Shown: piece after piece, positions 9,175 through 16,751 of the stretch
How positions within the stretch are numbered: the first letter of the stretch is position 1
How the letters are laid out: each line of letters starts with the position of its first letter
Origin: Haploplasma modicum ATCC 29102
GTDB lineage: Bacteria; Bacillota_I; Bacilli_A; Acholeplasmatales; Acholeplasmataceae
NCBI RefSeq assembly: GCF_000687835.1
Contig: NZ_JHYB01000002.1
Location: 62,001-126,000 of the forward strand
Reading direction: 5' to 3'
DNA: 64,000 bases
The notes under the pieces: model-generated
What the model was told of the DNA's origin: nothing
What the model saw: the letters and a program-made list of their open reading frames with translations, nothing else
Database searches by the model: none
Position numbers and translations under genes: made by a program

Positions 9175-10416
9175 ATGGTAAAACAAGAATTATTAGACAA
9201 ATTAAAATTTAAAAAACTAACGCCAATTCAAGAAATGGTTATTAAAAATTTCAATAACAACAATAATTTAGTTGGTGTAGCACCAACTGGAACTGGTAAG
9301 ACTCATGCTTATTTACTACCTTTAGTAAGTAACATAGATAGTACTAAAAAAGAACTACAAGCAGTTATTTTAGTACCAACAAATGAGCTTATTAATCAAG
9401 TTAGAGAAATGTTAGAACCACTCTTAGAAGATGATTTAAAGGTTAGAATTTATAACTATAAAACCGATAAGAAAAAAGAAGAAGAATGGCTTTTAAATAA
9501 TACCCCACATTTAGTTATAGCAACTCCAAGTAAACTAATTGAAATGAGAGCACTTGGACTTAACTTAAATAACTTAAAATATTTAGTCTTAGATGAGGCT
9601 GATATGATGTTTGATGAGTTATTTTTAGGGGAAATCGATAAAATTATTAAAAATTTAACTAAAACTAAATATTTATTATTTTCAGCATCAATTAGTGAAA
9701 CAATGTATTCATTTATTAAGCAGTATTTTGGTAACTACGATTTAATTGATTCAAGTAAACTTCATGAATTAAATATTAGTCATAGACTAATAAAAATACA
9801 GCCAGAAAATAGATTAGATAATTTAGAAAAACTTGTTAAAGTATTAAATCCTTATTTAGCAATTATTTTTGTTAGCAAGAAAGAAAATCAGGCTGAGATT
9901 TATCAAAAAATGTTGAAAGACAATTATAATGTGGTCTTACTTTCAGGAAACTTAACACAACACCAAAGAAAAAACATTTTAAGAGATATTCACAGTCTAA
10001 AATATCAATATATTATAGCAAGTGATTTAGTAGCAAGAGGTATAGATTTTGATGCAAGTCATATTATTAACTATGATCTTCCATATAAACTAGAGTTTTT
10101 CAAACACCGTAGTGGTAGAACTGGTAGAATGGAAAAAGAAGGTATTGTAATTACTTTTGCAACTAATGATGAAAGAAACAAAATAACAAGACTTAGAGAA
10201 ATGGGCTTTGATTTTGTTGATTATAGAATAACAAGTTCAGAAATTGTCAAAGTTAAAAAAGAACAAACTAATAAACTTACAAAAAATGAAGTTGATGCAA
10301 TTAAAAAAATTGCAAAACCTAATAAGGTAAAACCAAACTATAAAAAGAAAAATAAAGATAAAGTTAAAAAAGCGCTAAGGAGTGAAAGATATGAAAAATA
10401 TGGTAAAAATAGGTAG
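9175..10416 (+). CDS. DEAD-box ATP-dependent RNA helicase (CshB-like)
   Basis: RNA helicase of superfamily 2 with all core motifs: Q motif FKKLTPIQEMVI, Walker A APTGTGKT, PTNELINQV, Walker B VLDEADMMF, SAS, and ASDLVARGIDFDASHIINYDLP followed by HRSGRTGR. The tail from about residue 355 is strongly basic, as in RNA-binding extensions. At 413 residues and followed immediately by nfo it matches the cshB-nfo pairing of Firmicutes. Probable role is RNA remodelling at low temperature or ribosome assembly; this is by family only. Confidence 0.88.
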   Translation: MVKQELLDKLKFKKLTPIQEMVIKNFNNNNNLVGVAPTGTGKTHAYLLPLVSNIDSTKKELQAVILVPTNELINQVREMLEPLLEDDLKVRIYNYKTDKKKEEEWLLNNTPHLVIATPSKLIEMRALGLNLNNLKYLVLDEADMMFDELFLGEIDKIIKNLTKTKYLLFSASISETMYSFIKQYFGNYDLIDSSKLHELNISHRLIKIQPENRLDNLEKLVKVLNPYLAIIFVSKKENQAEIYQKMLKDNYNVVLLSGNLTQHQRKNILRDIHSLKYQYIIASDLVARGIDFDASHIINYDLPYKLEFFKHRSGRTGRMEKEGIVITFATNDERNKITRLREMGFDFVDYRITSSEIVKVKKEQTNKLTKNEVDAIKKIAKPNKVKPNYKKKNKDKVKKALRSERYEKYGKNR

Positions 10417-11287
10417 TCATGTTTCAATGAGTGGAACAGAAATGTTTCTAGGCTCAGTCAAAGAAGCACTTAGTTATAATGCGAACTGTTTAATGATATA
10501 TACAGGTGCACCACAAAATACAATTAGAAAAAGCATTGATGCTTTAAGAATTAAAGAGGCAGAAGAGTTAATGAAAGAACATAATCTTTTATTAGAAAAT
10601 GTTGTTGTTCATGCTCCTTATATTATTAATCTTGCAAATCCAGATCAAGAAAAACGTGATTTTGCAGTTAGTTTTTTAACTAAAGAAGTTGAAAGAACTG
10701 ATAAAATTGGTGCAGGCCAAATCGTACTTCATCCAGGAAGTGCAGTCGGGTTAGACCGCGTGCAAGCAATCAAATGGATTGCTGAAGGTGTTAATCGAGT
10801 AATTAATAACACAAAAGAATCAAAAGTTAAAATTGCTCTTGAAACTATGGCTGGAAAAGGCAATGAAGTTGGTAGAACATTCGAAGAGATTGCTGAAATA
10901 ATTAGTCTTATTGACGATAAAACTCGTGTTAGCGTTTGTTTTGACACATGTCATGTTCATGATGCAGGCTATGACTTAAAAGGTAATTTTAACCAAGTTT
11001 TTGATGAATTTGACAAAATTGTTGGATTAGATAAAATTAGTGTAGTCCACGTTAATGACTCTAAAAATGTGATGGGAGCAAGAAAAGACCGTCACGAGAA
11101 TTTAGGTTTTGGTGAAATTGGTTTTGATGTTTTGACAGATATTATTTATAGTGAAAGATTAGTAAATATTCCAAAAATACTAGAAACACCATATGTGTTA
11201 AAAAAACCACCATATAAATTTGAAATTGAAATGATTAAAGAACGTAAGTTTGATAAAGACTTACAAGATAAGATTGCTAATTCATAG
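10391..11287 (+). CDS. nfo: Endonuclease IV (AP endonuclease)
   Basis: Zn-dependent apurinic/apyrimidinic endonuclease of base excision repair, a TIM barrel. Metal-binding patterns seen: VVHAPYIINLANPD, IVLHPGSAVG, ALETMAGKGNE, CFDTCHVHDAGYD, VVHVNDSKN and RHENLGFGEIG. About 298 residues, the normal size. I place the start at ATG 10391, behind AGGAGTG at 10378-10384; the gene therefore overlaps the end of the helicase gene by 26 bp and is translationally coupled to it. Confidence 0.93.
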   Translation: MKNMVKIGSHVSMSGTEMFLGSVKEALSYNANCLMIYTGAPQNTIRKSIDALRIKEAEELMKEHNLLLENVVVHAPYIINLANPDQEKRDFAVSFLTKEVERTDKIGAGQIVLHPGSAVGLDRVQAIKWIAEGVNRVINNTKESKVKIALETMAGKGNEVGRTFEEIAEIISLIDDKTRVSVCFDTCHVHDAGYDLKGNFNQVFDEFDKIVGLDKISVVHVNDSKNVMGARKDRHENLGFGEIGFDVLTDIIYSERLVNIPKILETPYVLKKPPYKFEIEMIKERKFDKDLQDKIANS

Positions 11288-11297
11288 GGGTTAAAAA

Positions 11298-11750
11298 ATG
11301 AAAAAAATCCAAGAAAAAATAACAATAGTAATATTATATATATTAGCACTACCATTTTTAATTGGTTTTTTATTGTTGTTTTTCTTAGGATATGTATTAA
11401 TATTTCCGTTTGAAATAATTCCATACAGAAATTCTTTCTACTATAAGGAATTAAAGGAGAAGTATTATCTATTAATTAGTATTACTAAGAGCTATAAAAC
11501 TTTTAATAAGTTTTATAAGTCTGGAACAAAGTTAAAATTAGCGGAATTTGCTTTAGTAAAACTAGGTGACAAATATCTAATTAAATACGATGAATCATTT
11601 GTTAAAATAGATTTAAGTGGAACTTTAACAATAACTAATGATATTTTAAAACCTTTAAATTTATTAATAGTCTTAAGGAAAGACTTACTTTCTAAAGAAC
11701 AACTAAAAAATCTTAAGACAAACGAAAATATATTGCTATATAACAAATAA
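11298..11750 (+). CDS. Membrane-anchored protein, unknown function
   Basis: A 150-residue protein with a basic N-terminus and one long hydrophobic segment (about residues 8-40), probably a hairpin or two helices, then a soluble tail of about 100 residues rich in Lys and Leu. I do not recognise the family. It follows nfo by 10 bp with AGGGG upstream and is likely part of the same transcript; a terminator comes directly after it. Confidence 0.55.
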   Translation: MKKIQEKITIVILYILALPFLIGFLLLFFLGYVLIFPFEIIPYRNSFYYKELKEKYYLLISITKSYKTFNKFYKSGTKLKLAEFALVKLGDKYLIKYDESFVKIDLSGTLTITNDILKPLNLLIVLRKDLLSKEQLKNLKTNENILLYNK

Positions 11751-11776
11751 AGTGACTAAAGTCACTTTTATTTTTT
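11749..11776. terminator. Bidirectional terminator
   Basis: AAAGTGACT and AGTCACTTT with a 2-base loop, followed by TTATTTTTT. It separates the nfo transcript from the convergent kinase gene. Confidence 0.8.
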
Positions 11777-12430
11777 ATTTATTTCATTTAATTTTTCTTT
11801 TATTAAGTTGATAACTTTTTGCTTATCTAAAGGATTATCTACAATATTGTAAAGGTCAGTATTAATTACTAAGACCTCACTTGCATTGTAAAATTTTTTT
11901 AACCAATCACCATAACCACTATGTAATAGTTTATAATAATCAACTAAATCTTCCTCTAATTCATATTCTCTACCGCGACGTTTAATTCTGTCAATTACTG
12001 TATCAAACGAACCATCTAAATAGACCATTAAGTCTGGAGCTTTTTTAGGTAATGAATCAATTTCTTCCATCATATTATCTAATAATTTTTTATAAATGGA
12101 AAACTCTAAATCACTCATTCTACCTAATTCATAATTAATTTTAGCAAAATACCAATCTTCATATATTGAGCGATCAATTATACTTGCATTTGTAACACCG
12201 TTTAATGCAGCTTGTTTTAATGTTTCAAATCTACTATTTAAAAAGAAAAGCTGCAATAAAAAAGGATATCTGTTTGCTTTTATCTCTTCAGCAGTAGCAG
12301 TATAGTATAGTGGTAATATTGGATTATCATCAACTTGTTCATAATAAACCTTCCCCTTAAATTCATCTGCTAATATTTCTGCCAGCGTTGTTTTCCCTAA
12401 ACCTATCATTCCACCAACTACAACTAACAT
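11768..12430 (-). CDS. Deoxynucleoside kinase (dGK/dAK type)
   Basis: Phosphorylates deoxynucleosides in the salvage pathway. The P-loop GGMIGLGKTT is at residues 6-15, the substrate region has VDDNPILPLYY and YPFLLQLFFLNSRF, and the IDRSIYED motif (about 97) carries the conserved DRS-type Arg; a lid region with RIKRRGREYE follows. At 220 residues it matches the dNK family of Firmicutes and mollicutes. Whether it prefers deoxyadenosine or deoxyguanosine cannot be told. GGGAGTGAG precedes the ATG. Confidence 0.85.
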   Translation of the reverse strand: MLVVVGGMIGLGKTTLAEILADEFKGKVYYEQVDDNPILPLYYTATAEEIKANRYPFLLQLFFLNSRFETLKQAALNGVTNASIIDRSIYEDWYFAKINYELGRMSDLEFSIYKKLLDNMMEEIDSLPKKAPDLMVYLDGSFDTVIDRIKRRGREYELEEDLVDYYKLLHSGYGDWLKKFYNASEVLVINTDLYNIVDNPLDKQKVINLIKEKLNEINKK

Positions 12431-12508
12431 TTACTCACTCCCATTCTTATATACATTTGATTTTAACTAAAATACTAGTTAAAGTCAAATGGTTTTTATG
12501 ATATTTTA

Positions 12509-12517
12509 TGATATAAT
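12509..12517 (+). promoter_or_regulatory. Extended -10 promoter before the hydrolase gene
   Basis: TGATATAAT ends 22 bp before the ATG at 12540. It has no obvious -35 partner, as expected for an extended -10. Confidence 0.5.
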
Positions 12518-12539
12518 TTAATTGTTAGGAGGGATAGAA

Positions 12540-13313
12540 ATGATTTATCAAAAAGATTACCTTATAGAAAACCCTAAAGCTACAGTAATTATTACTCATG
12601 GGATAGGCGAACATTCAAAAAGATATGAATATTTAGCTTTTAAATTAAACGATCATGGTTTTGATGTTATTACATATGATAACTTAGGCCATGGTAGAAG
12701 TAGTGGTAAAAGAGGTAAAATCAAGTCATTTAAAGATCATATTGAAACTCTTAGAAATATTGTTTTAAAAGAGAGAGAAAGAACTTCAAATAAAATTATT
12801 TTACTTGGTCATAGTATGGGTGGAGGAATCGTTAATTTATATGAAGCGATGTACCATGATAGTGATTTAATTGTATCTGTCGCTGCTGCAACTGATACTC
12901 CAAGCAATATGAAAATTTTTAAATATACTGGGTTTTATTTGTTAAGATGGGTTAGAATAAATACAAAGATATTTAAAAATGATTTGGCAAAAAATCCAAA
13001 TATTTACTTAGCAACCAAAAACGATCCCCTTCAATTAAAATATATGTATTTAAGTTTACTTGGTGAAATGTTTATTAAAGGAATAAAATATTTAAAAGAA
13101 AATATTGGTAATTTCAAAACTCCAATCTTATATGTACACGGAACATCAGATAAAATTGTTGATTATAGATTTAGTCAAAATATGTATGATAGTATTAAAA
13201 CTAAAGATAAAACAATTAAACTTTATGAAGGTGAGTACCATGAATTATTAAATGATTATAATAAAGATATAATAATCAAAGATATTATCAATTGGATTAA
13301 TGATAGAACATAA
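12540..13313 (+). CDS. Alpha/beta hydrolase, monoacylglycerol-lipase type
   Basis: Serine hydrolase of about 257 residues. Oxyanion region THGIGEHSKRY, the pattern YDNLGHGRSSGKRG, nucleophile elbow GHSMGG (Ser near residue 92), a late Asp in HGTSDKIVDY and His in EGEYHELLND complete the triad. This set is that of lysophospholipase/monoglyceride lipases (Hydrolase_4). I chose ATG 12540 because AGGAGGG lies 6-7 nt upstream. It stands alone between its own promoter and terminator. The lipid substrate is unknown. Confidence 0.82.
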   Translation: MIYQKDYLIENPKATVIITHGIGEHSKRYEYLAFKLNDHGFDVITYDNLGHGRSSGKRGKIKSFKDHIETLRNIVLKERERTSNKIILLGHSMGGGIVNLYEAMYHDSDLIVSVAAATDTPSNMKIFKYTGFYLLRWVRINTKIFKNDLAKNPNIYLATKNDPLQLKYMYLSLLGEMFIKGIKYLKENIGNFKTPILYVHGTSDKIVDYRFSQNMYDSIKTKDKTIKLYEGEYHELLNDYNKDIIIKDIINWINDRT

Positions 13314-13314
13314 A

Positions 13315-13346
13315 AATGGTTAGCATTGCTAACCATTATTTTTTTA
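13315..13346 (+). terminator. Terminator after the hydrolase gene
   Basis: AATGGTTAGC, 3-base loop, GCTAACCATT, followed by a T-rich run. It lies between convergent genes and may serve both. Confidence 0.85.
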
Positions 13347-13359
13347 TTTTCTCTTTAAT

Positions 13360-14016
13360 TTAATTTAAAAAATCATTAACGTTTTCAATTAAAGCATCTT
13401 TTGCTCTAATTGGTAAAATGAATAAATTATTATGTTTTAGTTTATTAAATAATTTAAACTGTTCAAAATGAATTGACTCTTTCGTTTTAAGATATAATTT
13501 TTTAATTTCTCTAGCAAAGTTCATACTATTTAGAAAGTCAAAAATAATCAAACTAAATAAACCTCCCATAAAAAAGATGAATAAAATATTTGAATAATCT
13601 AAGATGTTTATTAGACTAACTATTCTTGGATTAATTAAAAAAATATAAATGACTCCAAGTATTAACCAATAAAAGCTAAATTCTAGACTTATTATTCCTT
13701 GTATATTAAATTTTTTATTACTATAATCCCAAAGTTTTATTTTAAAAAACTTAATAAAGATTAATCCTGTGATGTATTCAATTAAGGTCATTAAAACTAA
13801 GATTAATAAGAGTTTATAGTAAATACTAATTTCAAGTGATGAAACTAAATATAAAATTAAAATACCAAAACCATAAAGAGGTTGCCATGGTCCTGTTAAA
13901 AATCCAGGATTAATCCAACTACCTACACTAAAATATCTACGATAAAAAAGTTCAATAATAAAACCTAAGATACTACCTATAATAAATATCAAAAAATAAT
14001 TTATGAAAAGTTCCAT
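13360..14016 (-). CDS. Multi-spanning membrane protein of the ABC_trans_CmpB type
   Basis: A 218-residue integral membrane protein with about five hydrophobic helices. The pattern NPGFLTGPWQPLYGFG near residue 37 is characteristic of the family annotated as putative ABC-transporter type IV (CmpB). No ATPase gene is adjacent, so transport is not shown; the function of this family is not established. A short basic tail follows the last helix. AGGTGATAA precedes the ATG on the - strand. Confidence 0.7.
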   Translation of the reverse strand: MELFINYFLIFIIGSILGFIIELFYRRYFSVGSWINPGFLTGPWQPLYGFGILILYLVSSLEISIYYKLLLILVLMTLIEYITGLIFIKFFKIKLWDYSNKKFNIQGIISLEFSFYWLILGVIYIFLINPRIVSLINILDYSNILFIFFMGGLFSLIIFDFLNSMNFAREIKKLYLKTKESIHFEQFKLFNKLKHNNLFILPIRAKDALIENVNDFLN

Positions 14017-14072
14017 ATTATCACCTAAATTTATTATATCACTTATTTTTTTTATTTAAGTAGATATTATTA

Positions 14073-14081
14073 TGTTATAAT
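14073..14081 (+). promoter_or_regulatory. Extended -10 promoter before the zinc-ribbon gene
   Basis: ATGTTATAAT (TGnTATAAT pattern) lies about 33 bp before the likely TTG start at 14114. Confidence 0.45.
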
Positions 14082-14113
14082 TTATTTAGATAATATATAA
14101 AGGGGTGACTACT

Positions 14114-14500
14114 TTGAAAAAAATGTCAAATAAAACTAGAAATACAATTAGAGTAATAGGTATTATTGGTGCTATAATTGGAATTATTCTAATAGTAAGT
14201 GGATTTACAAACCTTAGTTTTGCTGCATCTGCTTTAGGTATGGTTTTATTATTTATTTCAACTATTTTTTTGAATTTTGGTTTTATGGGAAAAACTCATC
14301 AAATAACAGTCTCTGAGACAATAGAAACAAATACGGAGGCAACTAATTATATGTTAGATAAAACTAAAGGTAATTTAAAAGAAATTATTGGTTCAGTTAA
14401 TAACAATGATACACCAAAAAGAATTTGTAAACATTGTGGAGCAATCAATGATATTACTAATAATTATTGTTTTGATTGTGGCAAGAAAATTAAAGAGTAA
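14114..14500 (+). CDS. Membrane protein with C-terminal zinc ribbon
   Basis: About 128 residues. Two hydrophobic helices near the N-terminus (IRVIGIIGAIIGIILIV and the following segment), a hydrophilic linker, and a C-terminal zinc ribbon with two CxxC pairs: CKHCGA and CFDCGKK. I prefer the TTG at 14114 because AGGGGTG lies 6-7 nt upstream; the GTG at 14105 sits inside that ribosome site. Such zinc-ribbon membrane proteins have no defined role. Confidence 0.6.
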   Translation: MKKMSNKTRNTIRVIGIIGAIIGIILIVSGFTNLSFAASALGMVLLFISTIFLNFGFMGKTHQITVSETIETNTEATNYMLDKTKGNLKEIIGSVNNNDTPKRICKHCGAINDITNNYCFDCGKKIKE

Positions 14501-14552
14501 TTTAATACTTAATTAATTTTAAGTTTAATAAATAATAAAACAGGATAACATA

Positions 14553-15005
14553 ATGCAAGAATCAAACAAGGTTTTAGAATTACTAGAAGAAGTATGTGGC
14601 AATAAAGACAATGCAATTTCACTTGCAACAATTAGATTGACAAACGGAAAAAACGGATTAGTTAACCCTGCTGTAAGAGATGTATCAGCTTATTATGAAG
14701 ATGGAATCTTTTATGTTACAACGCATGCTAAATCAAATAAAATATTAGAAATTGAAGAAAATGAAAATGTATCATTCACAGTACACTTTGAAGGTATATC
14801 AGGAAATGCAGTAGCAAAAAATCTAGGTTGGGTTATGAAACCAGAAAATGCTGAATTAAGACTTAAATTAAGAAAAATATTTGAACCATGGTATGATCAT
14901 GCAAATAATGAAGAAGATGTTAACTGTTGTATACTTGCTGTAAAGGTAACTAGAGTTAGAGTATTTAGAAATGAAGGAACAATAAACGAAGAGTACTTCA
15001 TTTAA
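14553..15005 (+). CDS. Pyridoxamine 5'-phosphate oxidase-like split-barrel protein
   Basis: A 150-residue protein of the FMN-binding split-barrel fold: SLATIRLTNGKNGLVNPAVR then YYEDGIFYVTTHAKSNKILEI, the usual strand pattern of PNPOx-like proteins. It lacks the features of a true PdxH (short, no C-terminal substrate loop), so it is likely a general flavin or F420-type oxidoreductase. AACAGGATAA precedes the ATG, a weak ribosome site. A terminator follows. Confidence 0.65.
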   Translation: MQESNKVLELLEEVCGNKDNAISLATIRLTNGKNGLVNPAVRDVSAYYEDGIFYVTTHAKSNKILEIEENENVSFTVHFEGISGNAVAKNLGWVMKPENAELRLKLRKIFEPWYDHANNEEDVNCCILAVKVTRVRVFRNEGTINEEYFI

Positions 15006-15015
15006 AAAAAGAAGT

Positions 15016-15054
15016 AAAAATCCCTTGCTAAGAAAACTTAACGAGGGATTTTTT
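15016..15054. terminator. Bidirectional terminator
   Basis: AAAAATCCCT and AGGGATTTTT separated by 18 bases that can pair further (TAAG/CTTA). It lies between the PNPOx-like gene and the convergent elaA remnant. Confidence 0.8.
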
Positions 15055-15059
15055 GTTTG

Positions 15060-15496
15060 TTATAGTGATAGTTCCATATCAATATGAGGAATATCATCTA
15101 ATAAATATTCTTCTTTTGTAAGTTTAAAATCTAAACTTGAATAAAAACCTTGTGCATAGACTTGAGAATTTAGTTTTATTTTCTTAGCCTTTAATTCATT
15201 TTTTGCATAATTTATAGCATTAGTCATAACTTCTTTACAAAACCTTTGTTTTCAATTTTGGAAACAACCCGACCTATCTTAAATACATCAGGTTCACTAG
15301 AGTCATTAAATAATCTTAAATAAGAGTAGAGATTAAAATCATCTCTTAAATAAACATGATATGAATGTTTATCAATATCATCCATGTCAAGATAGATACA
15401 GTTTTGCTTAACAACAAAGATTTCAGATCTAAGCTTTAAGATATCATAAAGTTCGTTATTTGTTAGTTCATTAAATTTTTTTATATAAGTCTTCAA
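15060..15496 (-). pseudogene. elaA: Frameshifted ElaA-family GNAT acetyltransferase
   Basis: The first 84 residues on the - strand read as an ElaA-type N-acetyltransferase: ELYDILKLRSEIFVVKQ near the start, CIYLDMDDIDKHSYHV, then KIGRVVSK. The frame ends at 15224 shortly after this. One frame over, the sequence goes on as KEVMTNAINYAKNEL, KIKLNSQVYAQGFYSSLDF and ends DIPHIDMELSL at 15060, the expected family C-terminus. Loss of one base near 15238 in the GFGK loop explains both parts; this is the acetyl-CoA binding loop, so the protein is probably inactive. A sequencing error cannot be excluded. Repaired length would be about 145 residues, normal for ElaA. Confidence 0.8.
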
Positions 15497-15660
15497 AATT
15501 AATCACCTTTCTTTAATAAGTATTATACAATAATTAAAATAGTAATTGTTCATAGATTAATATTTTATATTTAAATTTAGTTTTTAAACAATAACATATC
15601 AATTGTTAAAAAAGTATAAAAATGATAAAATTATAAACAGTAAATACTATAATAATTAAT

Positions 15661-15680
15661 AAGTATTGATTTAAATACTT
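15661..15680. promoter_or_regulatory. Inverted repeat upstream of the native uvrB start
   Basis: AAGTATT, six-base spacer, AATACTT, 15 bp before the ATG of the leftmost uvrB copy. It is not present upstream of the other two copies. It could be an operator or the leader of the original uvrB; it has no T-run, so it is not a terminator. Confidence 0.3.
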
Positions 15681-15695
15681 GGAAGTTGGTGAAGA

Positions 15696-15971
15696 ATGTT
15701 TAAATTAGTATCTCCGTATAAACCAAGTGGTGATCAACCAGAAGCGATAGAAAAGTTAGTAAGTAATTTTAATAACGGTAAACATGAACAAATCTTACTT
15801 GGGGCAACAGGTACCGGTAAGACTTTTACGATTGCAAACATTATTGAAAAGATGGGTAAAAAGACATTAGTTCTTGCTCATAATAAAACCCTTGCCGGAC
15901 AACTTTATGGTGAATTAAAGGCACTTTTTCCTGAGAACAGGGTAGAATATTTCATTTCTTATTATGGTTAA
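15696..15971 (+). pseudogene. uvrB': uvrB 5' fragment, copy 1 (original chromosomal 5' end)
   Basis: Encodes the first 91 residues of UvrB, including Walker A GATGTGKT (about 36-43) and [10 protein letters not shown], and stops with a TAA at 15969 right after YFISYYG, at the point where the full UvrB goes on as [16 protein letters not shown] ribosome site precedes the ATG. By its position next to elaA, this is probably the native 5' end that was cut off when an element integrated. The third base positions differ widely from the other two copies while the protein is nearly the same. Confidence 0.88.
15960..15970. other. Candidate attachment core, left end of element 1
   Basis: TATTATGGTTA at the uvrB break matches TATTATGATTA at 19727 and TACTATGATTA at 41816 (consensus TAYTATGRTTA). 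Homology to uvrB ends here on one side and element DNA starts. The exact crossover within this stretch is inferred. Confidence 0.6.
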
Positions 15972-15977
15972 AACGCT

Positions 15978-16090
15978 AAAAACACCAACAAACGAAGACA
16001 AACAGGGAATATTTAAGCTTATAATGACTATAAAAACTATTAGTGACCAATAGTCCATGTGACCTAGAAGGGGTAAAAATTCGTCTCAGT
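15978..16090. repeat. Left-end repeat of element 1 (113 bp)
   Basis: Aligns without gaps to 19745-19857; I count six differences. It includes ACTATT-7 nt-AATAGT (hairpin), two TGACC motifs 17 bp apart, and the bipartite motif GTGACC, 12 nt, AAATTCGTCTCA at its right edge. Lying directly inside the attachment core of both elements, it is a good candidate for integrase or excisionase arm sites. Confidence 0.75.
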
Positions 16091-16244
16091 GTATAACTAC
16101 ATTTAAAAATCGTAAAATATCAAATACATTATTAACTATAACACATTAGAAAATTGCACTTTTATTGTAAGTTTATAGTCAATAAATATTTTTTGTAATA
16201 GTTATAATCCCAGTCCGATTGTTGTTAGTAATTTTAACAATTTG

Positions 16245-16253
16245 TGATATAAT
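16245..16253 (+). promoter_or_regulatory. Extended -10 promoter of element 1 cargo
   Basis: TGATATAAT, about 40 bp before the ATG at 16294, with a weak TTGTTA further upstream. The bases between 16091 and 16240 hold no gene that I can support. Confidence 0.5.
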
Positions 16254-16293
16254 AAATTCAAATGATACAATTCATCAAGCAAGGTGATTAGTT

Positions 16294-16713
16294 ATGAATA
16301 AAGAAAGAAAACTTTACATTAACTCAGGATATGCACTAGCAACTTATATTGGTTTAAATATAGGTTTAGCTTTTATTGGAATACACTTTAATTTTCCTGG
16401 AAGAGTTAATATTTATTTTTTGTTTATATATACATTAGTTGTTATATTTCTAATATTATCTATAATAAGGTTCTATAAAAATAGAAGTAACATAGAGGTT
16501 ATTAAAGGAATTAGTAAAATCGAATCAACGTTAATAATTATTAATCAAGTATTCCTTTTTATAATTAATTATTTTTGTTCAGAATTAATAATTGCAGATA
16601 ATGAGATTCAGAAAATAAAGGGAATGAATCTTTTTTATTTTACTCCAATGATAATAATATTAATTTATATAAGAATTAATTCTATTAGATTTAAAGTAAA
16701 TAAAATGTTTTAG
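16294..16713 (+). CDS. Small multi-pass membrane protein, unknown, element 1 cargo
   Basis: A 139-residue protein with four predicted membrane segments (roughly residues 10-35, 45-65, 80-100, 108-128) and short polar loops. AAGGTGATTAG precedes the ATG. No family recognised. It is followed after 38 bp by the large gene at 16752 and very likely co-transcribed, so the pair may act together at the membrane. Confidence 0.6.
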   Translation: MNKERKLYINSGYALATYIGLNIGLAFIGIHFNFPGRVNIYFLFIYTLVVIFLILSIIRFYKNRSNIEVIKGISKIESTLIIINQVFLFIINYFCSELIIADNEIQKIKGMNLFYFTPMIIILIYIRINSIRFKVNKMF

Positions 16714-16751
16714 GCATACACTTTAAGTGTTTTATATGAGGGAAATAAAAT

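Noticed and set aside
16091-16293. Small gene between the left-end repeat and the first element 1 gene
   Set aside because: Only very short frames without ribosome sites; the part near 16250 reads as a promoter.
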